Of a DNA stretch of 19,032 nt, positions 15,472-19,032 are shown piece by piece; positions within the stretch are counted from its first letter, which is position 1, and every line of letters starts with the position of its first letter. Source of the DNA: JAKAGZ01 sp964412105 (GTDB lineage Bacteria; Bacteroidota; Ignavibacteria; Ignavibacteriales; Ignavibacteriaceae); assembly GCA_964412105.1 (NCBI GenBank), contig CAYPNM010000052.1, positions 1 to 19,032 on the forward strand, in the 5' to 3' direction. A program made the position numbers and the translations under genes. The notes beneath the pieces are model-generated. The model saw only the letters and a list, made by a program, of their open reading frames with translations, was not told the origin of the DNA and did not search any database.

Positions 15472-16134
15472 TTATTTACTCCTTATAGTAAAGAACAAAA
15501 TTACAGCCAAAGCTGCGCTGCCAATTGCTATAGCCGGCTCAAACAAACCGGAAAAAAAAGGTTCCGAAGGTACTTCCGCCTGCGTGAAAGGAAAAGAGAG
15601 GTTCTCAATTGCTTTTGCATCATCAACAGAAACAGTATCCGTGTAAGCAAAATCAAATCTTTTGGAGTTTATTGTTTCCTTACTTATGGAATAACTCCCG
15701 CTTAACTCAATTTTTCTCTGCATCACAAAGTCACCCAGCAGACCGTTTCTTTCCATGTCACCATAATTTACACTTGCATTATCTATGGAATAATGAATAG
15801 CTTCAAAATCGGACGAAGTTTTAGTCGAATCAGATAAAATGGTTCGGCCATGTCTAACAAAATCTGCAATTACCTGATTTTGAAATAAGCTATAGTAATC
15901 CCCTGTTGAAAAAACTATTTTCAGATTATTTGAACTAATACTTTGATTTATTTTGGCAACTGAGGAATCTACGAGACCGTAAAAGATTTCCAGATTAGTT
16001 TTTGTCTGAGCAACAGTTAAAGTAAATGAGAACGAAAATATTAACAGAAATAGAAATCCGGATATTTTGATTTTGATATAATCTTTTAAATAAAACAAAC
16101 AAAACCTAAAAGCTGATTCCCGAGTTTGGGCCAA
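15472..16134 (-). CDS. Anchored extracytoplasmic protein of unknown function
   Basis: I do not recognise this protein by function. The frame is up to 220 residues: an N-terminal export signal (KISGFLFLLIFSFSFTLTVAQ), a beta-rich extracytoplasmic domain, and a C-terminal transmembrane helix (about residues 199-217, PAIAIGSAALAVILFFTI) ending in a basic RSK. Near the C-terminal helix the sequence NLSFPFTQAEVPSEPFFSG looks highly constrained. No ATG start exists before the signal sequence. Candidates are TTG 16134 and TTG 16098, the latter with an AGG 6 bases upstream and a more normal signal-peptide length. It follows htpX by 35 bases on the same strand, and may share its transcript. Downstream, the bamD promoter lies in the gap. 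An envelope role is plausible from topology only. Confidence 0.65.
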   Translation of the reverse strand: MAQTRESAFRFCLFYLKDYIKIKISGFLFLLIFSFSFTLTVAQTKTNLEIFYGLVDSSVAKINQSISSNNLKIVFSTGDYYSLFQNQVIADFVRHGRTILSDSTKTSSDFEAIHYSIDNASVNYGDMERNGLLGDFVMQRKIELSGSYSISKETINSKRFDFAYTDTVSVDDAKAIENLSFPFTQAEVPSEPFFSGLFEPAIAIGSAALAVILFFTIRSK

Positions 16135-16169
16135 TTTATAGAAATTAATTGAATTAACTCCAGCCGGTC

Positions 16170-17018
16170 TTACACGGTTTGAGCAATCTGCTGTAACCTT
16201 TTGATTCTTTCCTCAACAGGAGGATGTGTAGAAAATAATTTCATCACTCCGCTGCCCCGCAATGGATTTACAATAAACATATGTGCTGTAGCCGGACCCA
16301 CATTATCAACAGGTTTTATCTGGTTTGCACCGGAAATTTTTCGTAAGGCAGACGCAAGAGCAAGTGGTTGCCCAGAAATTTTTGCACCGCCCTCATCAGC
16401 AGCAAATTCTCTTGACCGTGAAACAGCAAGCTGCAGCAACGTAGCAGCAATTGGTGCAAGAATAATTAAAAATAATCCGGCAATTCCATCATTATCCCGG
16501 CTGCTTCCGGCGCGGCCTGTAAACATCATTGCCCAGCCGGCCATTTGTGCAATAAAGGTTATTGTCCCTACAAGGGTTGCAGCTATAGTACCAGTTAATA
16601 TATCTCTATGCTTTACATGGGCAAGCTCGTGTGAAAGAACTCCGGCCAGTTCATCATTATTTAGTCCCTGCAGAATTCCGGTAGTAGCACAAACTGCTGC
16701 GTGTTCAGGGTTTCTGCCGGTTGCGAAGGCGTTTGGCGTCTGGTCATCTATTATATATACTTTCGGCATCGGCAGATTTGCATTTTGAGTAAGATGTTTT
16801 ACGAGTTCATAAAATTTAGGTGCACTTTCTTCCGTGACTTCTTTCGCCCGGTACATTTTGAGTACAATCTTATCAGAAAACCAGTATGAGCCAAAGTTCA
16901 TTGCCAGGGCAAAAATAAAAGCTATAATCAACCCTGATCTTCCGCCCAGTATTTCACCTACCAGCAGAAAAAGGACCATTATTACAGTCATTAAAAATAC
17001 AGTTTTAAGCGTATTCAA
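16170..17018 (-). CDS. htpX: Membrane zinc metalloprotease HtpX
   Basis: HtpX is an inner-membrane M48 peptidase that degrades misfolded or damaged membrane proteins, working beside FtsH. The 282-residue protein matches the family length. It has two N-terminal helices (about residues 5-22 and 28-46), the family segment PKVYIIDDQTPNAFATGRNP, the zinc site SHELAHVKHRD (HExxH at 130-134), a second pair of hydrophobic segments (about 140-165 and 178-198), and the third zinc ligand Glu204 in SREFAADEGG. The C-terminal FSTHPPVEERIKRLQ motif is typical. The active site is complete. It is divergently oriented to the permease across a 291-base gap and may be transcribed with the unknown anchored protein downstream. 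Confidence 0.95.
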   Translation of the reverse strand: MNTLKTVFLMTVIMVLFLLVGEILGGRSGLIIAFIFALAMNFGSYWFSDKIVLKMYRAKEVTEESAPKFYELVKHLTQNANLPMPKVYIIDDQTPNAFATGRNPEHAAVCATTGILQGLNNDELAGVLSHELAHVKHRDILTGTIAATLVGTITFIAQMAGWAMMFTGRAGSSRDNDGIAGLFLIILAPIAATLLQLAVSRSREFAADEGGAKISGQPLALASALRKISGANQIKPVDNVGPATAHMFIVNPLRGSGVMKLFSTHPPVEERIKRLQQIAQTV

Positions 17019-17309
17019 GTTTTATCTCCAGATTTTAATATTCTAAAATTAAATAAACACCATAAGGCACGCAAGACAAGAAAGTCCTGCTGCTGTTTAA
17101 CCTAATTCGCTAAATACTTGTTTCCTCAAGTATCAGCATAAATATTACAAATTTTAGAAAAAATCGAAGGTTATAAGTTATGCAATCAGTTAAAAATCTA
17201 TGAACTAAAACCAGGCTTATTTTGGGCATTTAACTTATTTTTCTCATATATTAAATACGCGATAACCCTAACTCCGACCTAAATAAAAAATCATTTTCAA
17301 AGATTAGGA
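17019..17309. promoter_or_regulatory. Divergent htpX/permease intergenic region
   Basis: This 291-base AT-rich gap must hold promoters for both flanking genes. For the permease, TTTG at 17221-17224 and TATATT at 17247-17252 form a loose Bacteroidota-type pair (22-base gap, -7 box lacking the final TG). An inverted repeat, ATACTTG (17114-17120) and CAAGTAT (17127-17133) with a 6-base centre, could be an operator. I see no riboswitch, tRNA or small ORF. Confidence 0.3.
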
Positions 17310-18593
17310 ATGAAAAAAAGTCTTGGATTCTGGAGAACATGGTCGCTGGTGGTTGGCACCATGATCGGATCGGGCGTTTTCCTTTTACCCTCAGTTCTGG
17401 CACCCTACGGCAGCTACAGTCTTGGTGGCTGGGTAATTTCCGCTTTAGGATCTTTATTCATTGCCCTTACCCTTGGATCACTTGCTTCGAAAATTCCAAA
17501 AATAGGCGGGCCTTACGCATATACCTATGCTGCTTTTGGAAAACTACCCGGATTTTTAATAGCATGGGGTTACTGGATTTCCTGCTGGACAGGAATTGCA
17601 GCTCTTGCAGTTGCGTGTTCAGGATATATTAGTGTGTTTATTCCGGTGGTCAATAATGTTCCGGTTGCCGGAGCAATCAGTTCTATTATTATTGTATGGA
17701 TATTTACTGCAATAAATATTTCGGGAGTACGCACGGCAGGAATTGTTCAATTAACTACAACAATATTAAAGATGCTGCCGTTAATCATTATCGCATTTGC
17801 CGGTTTAGCAATAGGAAACTTGAGCAATATTCACGCGACAAATCCAAATAATGAATCAATGCCAATGTTGCTGGCAGGTGTAGCGGTGCTTACAATGTGG
17901 GCATACACTGGACTTGAGTCTGCAACCATACCGGCAGATGATGTAATCAATCCTTCAAAGACAATTCCACGCGCACTGATCATAGGTACATTGACTGCGA
18001 CTTTCATTTATATTTTATCAACTTTCGGAGTAATGGCTTTGGTCCCGCAGCAGCAGCTTGCAGAGTCCTCCTCTCCCTTTGCCGATGCAGCAAAAGCTAT
18101 TTTCGGGGGAGTGGGAGAATATCTTGTAGCAACGGGAGCATTAATTTCCATTGTCGGTACGTTAAATTCATTAATACTGCTTAGCGGACAAATGCCGTTG
18201 GCAGCAGGTTTGGATAACCTTTTTCCCAAGAGATTCATAAAATTAAATCAAAGCGGGACTCCGGGTTTCGGACTGATATTTTCTTCCATACTTGCTACTA
18301 TTTTAATTATGATGAATTACTCAAAAGGACTGGTGTCTGCCTTTACAATTATGATCCTTCTCTCCACTCTTACCGTTCTTATACCTTACGCTTTATCTGC
18401 AGCATCTGAAATTGTTCTTTGCAAAAGAGAAGAAGAAAAGAAAAACTCAAAAAAAATTGTTATTGCCGTCTTTGCATTCATTTTTTCTATCTTTGCAATA
18501 ATCGGGTCAGGTACTGATGTAATATTATACGGATTTATTCTGCTTGCAATTGGCTTACCTGTATATTACATGATGATTAGAAAGAAAAGTTGA
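17310..18593 (+). CDS. APC-family amino acid permease/antiporter (AdiC-like)
   Basis: This 427-residue transporter has about 12 hydrophobic helices of the amino acid-polyamine-organocation (APC) superfamily. The substrate-backbone loop of helix 1, GTMIGSG (16-22), is followed by VFLLPS. Helix 6 carries MWAYTGLESA, aligning Trp197 and Glu203 with the gating Trp and conserved Glu of AdiC, then PADDVINPSKTIPRA. GGPYAYTYAAFG (66-77) is the helix-2 motif. By alignment from memory it resembles the arginine/agmatine antiporter group more than GABA or lysine permeases, but substrate is not determined by sequence here. No amino-acid decarboxylase gene lies in the window to confirm an acid-resistance role. 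The SD is poor: AGGA directly abuts the ATG. Confidence 0.88.
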   Translation: MKKSLGFWRTWSLVVGTMIGSGVFLLPSVLAPYGSYSLGGWVISALGSLFIALTLGSLASKIPKIGGPYAYTYAAFGKLPGFLIAWGYWISCWTGIAALAVACSGYISVFIPVVNNVPVAGAISSIIIVWIFTAINISGVRTAGIVQLTTTILKMLPLIIIAFAGLAIGNLSNIHATNPNNESMPMLLAGVAVLTMWAYTGLESATIPADDVINPSKTIPRALIIGTLTATFIYILSTFGVMALVPQQQLAESSSPFADAAKAIFGGVGEYLVATGALISIVGTLNSLILLSGQMPLAAGLDNLFPKRFIKLNQSGTPGFGLIFSSILATILIMMNYSKGLVSAFTIMILLSTLTVLIPYALSAASEIVLCKREEEKKNSKKIVIAVFAFIFSIFAIIGSGTDVILYGFILLAIGLPVYYMMIRKKS

Positions 18594-18664
18594 CTCTTTT
18601 TGAATTGAATATTGAAGCACAATATCTTAAAATTGTATTGCTTTATAAATAGTTAGGGGGTAAA

Positions 18665-19032
18665 ATGCCAACACTAAAACAAGCCGCAGATGAATTCCTT
18701 TCCCATAAAAAAATTGCTGTTGCCGGAGTTTCACGGAAGGGTGACACAGCAGCAAATGCAATTTACAGGAAGTTAAAAAACTGCGGATATGAAGTGTTCC
18801 CGGTTAATCCTTATGCAGAACAAATTGACAATGACAAATGCTATCACAGCCTTAATGAAATCCCCAAAAAAGTTGAAGCGGTGGTAATCGGCACAAAGCC
18901 GGAAGCTGCAATACAGATTGTTGAAGATTGCGGACAACTTGGAATAAAAAATGTCTGGATTCACCGCGCATTTGGAAACGGCAGTTATGACGAAAGAGCA
19001 ATCGAAAAAGGAAAAGAGCTCGGACTAAAGAT
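18665..19032 (+). CDS. CoA-binding domain protein (Rossmann fold), 5' part only
   Basis: From ATG 18665, with a strong SD (AGGGGG ending 4 bases upstream), 122 codons run to the right edge without a stop. The start MPTLKQAADEFLSHKKIAVA, then GVSRKGD at 21-27, YRKLKNCGYEVFPVNP at 34-49 and VVIGTKPEAA is the typical CoA-binding domain seen in YccU-like proteins and at the N-terminus of acyl-CoA synthetases (ADP-forming). The usual stand-alone length is about 120-145 residues, so probably only a few residues are missing; it would then be a single-domain protein rather than a synthetase. It is 71 bases after the permease on the same strand. The function of stand-alone members is not established. 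Confidence 0.85.
   Translation, partial: MPTLKQAADEFLSHKKIAVAGVSRKGDTAANAIYRKLKNCGYEVFPVNPYAEQIDNDKCYHSLNEIPKKVEAVVIGTKPEAAIQIVEDCGQLGIKNVWIHRAFGNGSYDERAIEKGKELGLK

Noticed and set aside
16201..16788. Long open frame of 195 codons on the plus strand
   Set aside because: It lies entirely antisense to htpX, whose motifs are complete. The translation has no recognisable domain and is Ala/Pro/Ser-rich, as expected from a reverse frame.
17019..17309. Possible small RNA or riboswitch upstream of the permease
   Set aside because: No strong stem series, terminator-like hairpin or known aptamer motif is visible; only one 7-bp inverted repeat was found.
18611..18630. Inverted repeat ATATTG-AAGCA-CAATAT after the permease as a terminator
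   Set aside because: The 6-bp stem is almost all A/T and is not followed by a U tract. The next gene begins 71 bases after the permease and may be read through.

Overview
The window is about 19 kb of AT-rich bacterial DNA, all of it protein-coding apart from short gaps. The gene set suggests a member of the Bacteroidota/Chlorobiota group, most likely an Ignavibacteria-like lineage. The reasons are a secreted protein with a type IX secretion (T9SS)-like C-terminal domain, a Hanks-type kinase fused to a TolB-like domain and TPRs, a bamD promoter that fits the Bacteroidota -33/-7 consensus, and starts that often lack a strong Shine-Dalgarno (SD) sequence. This placement is an inference from protein style. 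There is no rRNA or other phylogenetic marker in the window.

Left part (1-1800, minus strand): a small oxidoreductase cassette in visible decay. Reading in the direction of transcription, it holds an aldo-keto reductase start joined by a deletion to a cupin end, a DUF2255 gene with an in-frame TAA at codon 65, an apparently intact short-chain dehydrogenase, and an AraC-family regulator whose start is joined to its DNA-binding domain with the middle missing. Most of the ribosome binding sites survive, which points to recent damage, or possibly to assembly errors.

2009-5100 (plus strand): a large membrane Ser/Thr kinase (kinase, transmembrane helix, TolB-like domain, TPRs), followed by a small anchored secreted protein of unknown function, possibly cupredoxin-like.

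5209-15345 (minus strand): ten tightly packed or overlapping genes that look like one transcription unit. It begins at a good promoter carrying a perfect palindrome and ends at a strong hairpin terminator. The order is bamD, a hotdog acyl-CoA thioesterase, an FG-GAP/VCBS secreted protein, a secreted HExxH metalloprotease with a T9SS-like tail, then ccmA, ccmB, ccmC, ccmD (only 52 codons, TTG start), ccmE and ccmF. The ccm genes encode System I cytochrome c maturation: CcmABCD load heme onto the chaperone CcmE, and CcmF attaches it to apocytochrome. CcmE is the variant with Cys in place of the heme-binding His (CPSKY), and no ccmG or ccmH is present here.

Right part: a conserved-looking anchored protein of unknown function and the HtpX membrane protease (minus strand), then an AdiC-like amino-acid permease and the start of a CoA-binding Rossmann protein (plus strand), which runs off the right edge. 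I saw no tRNA, rRNA, CRISPR array, insertion sequence or phage gene.
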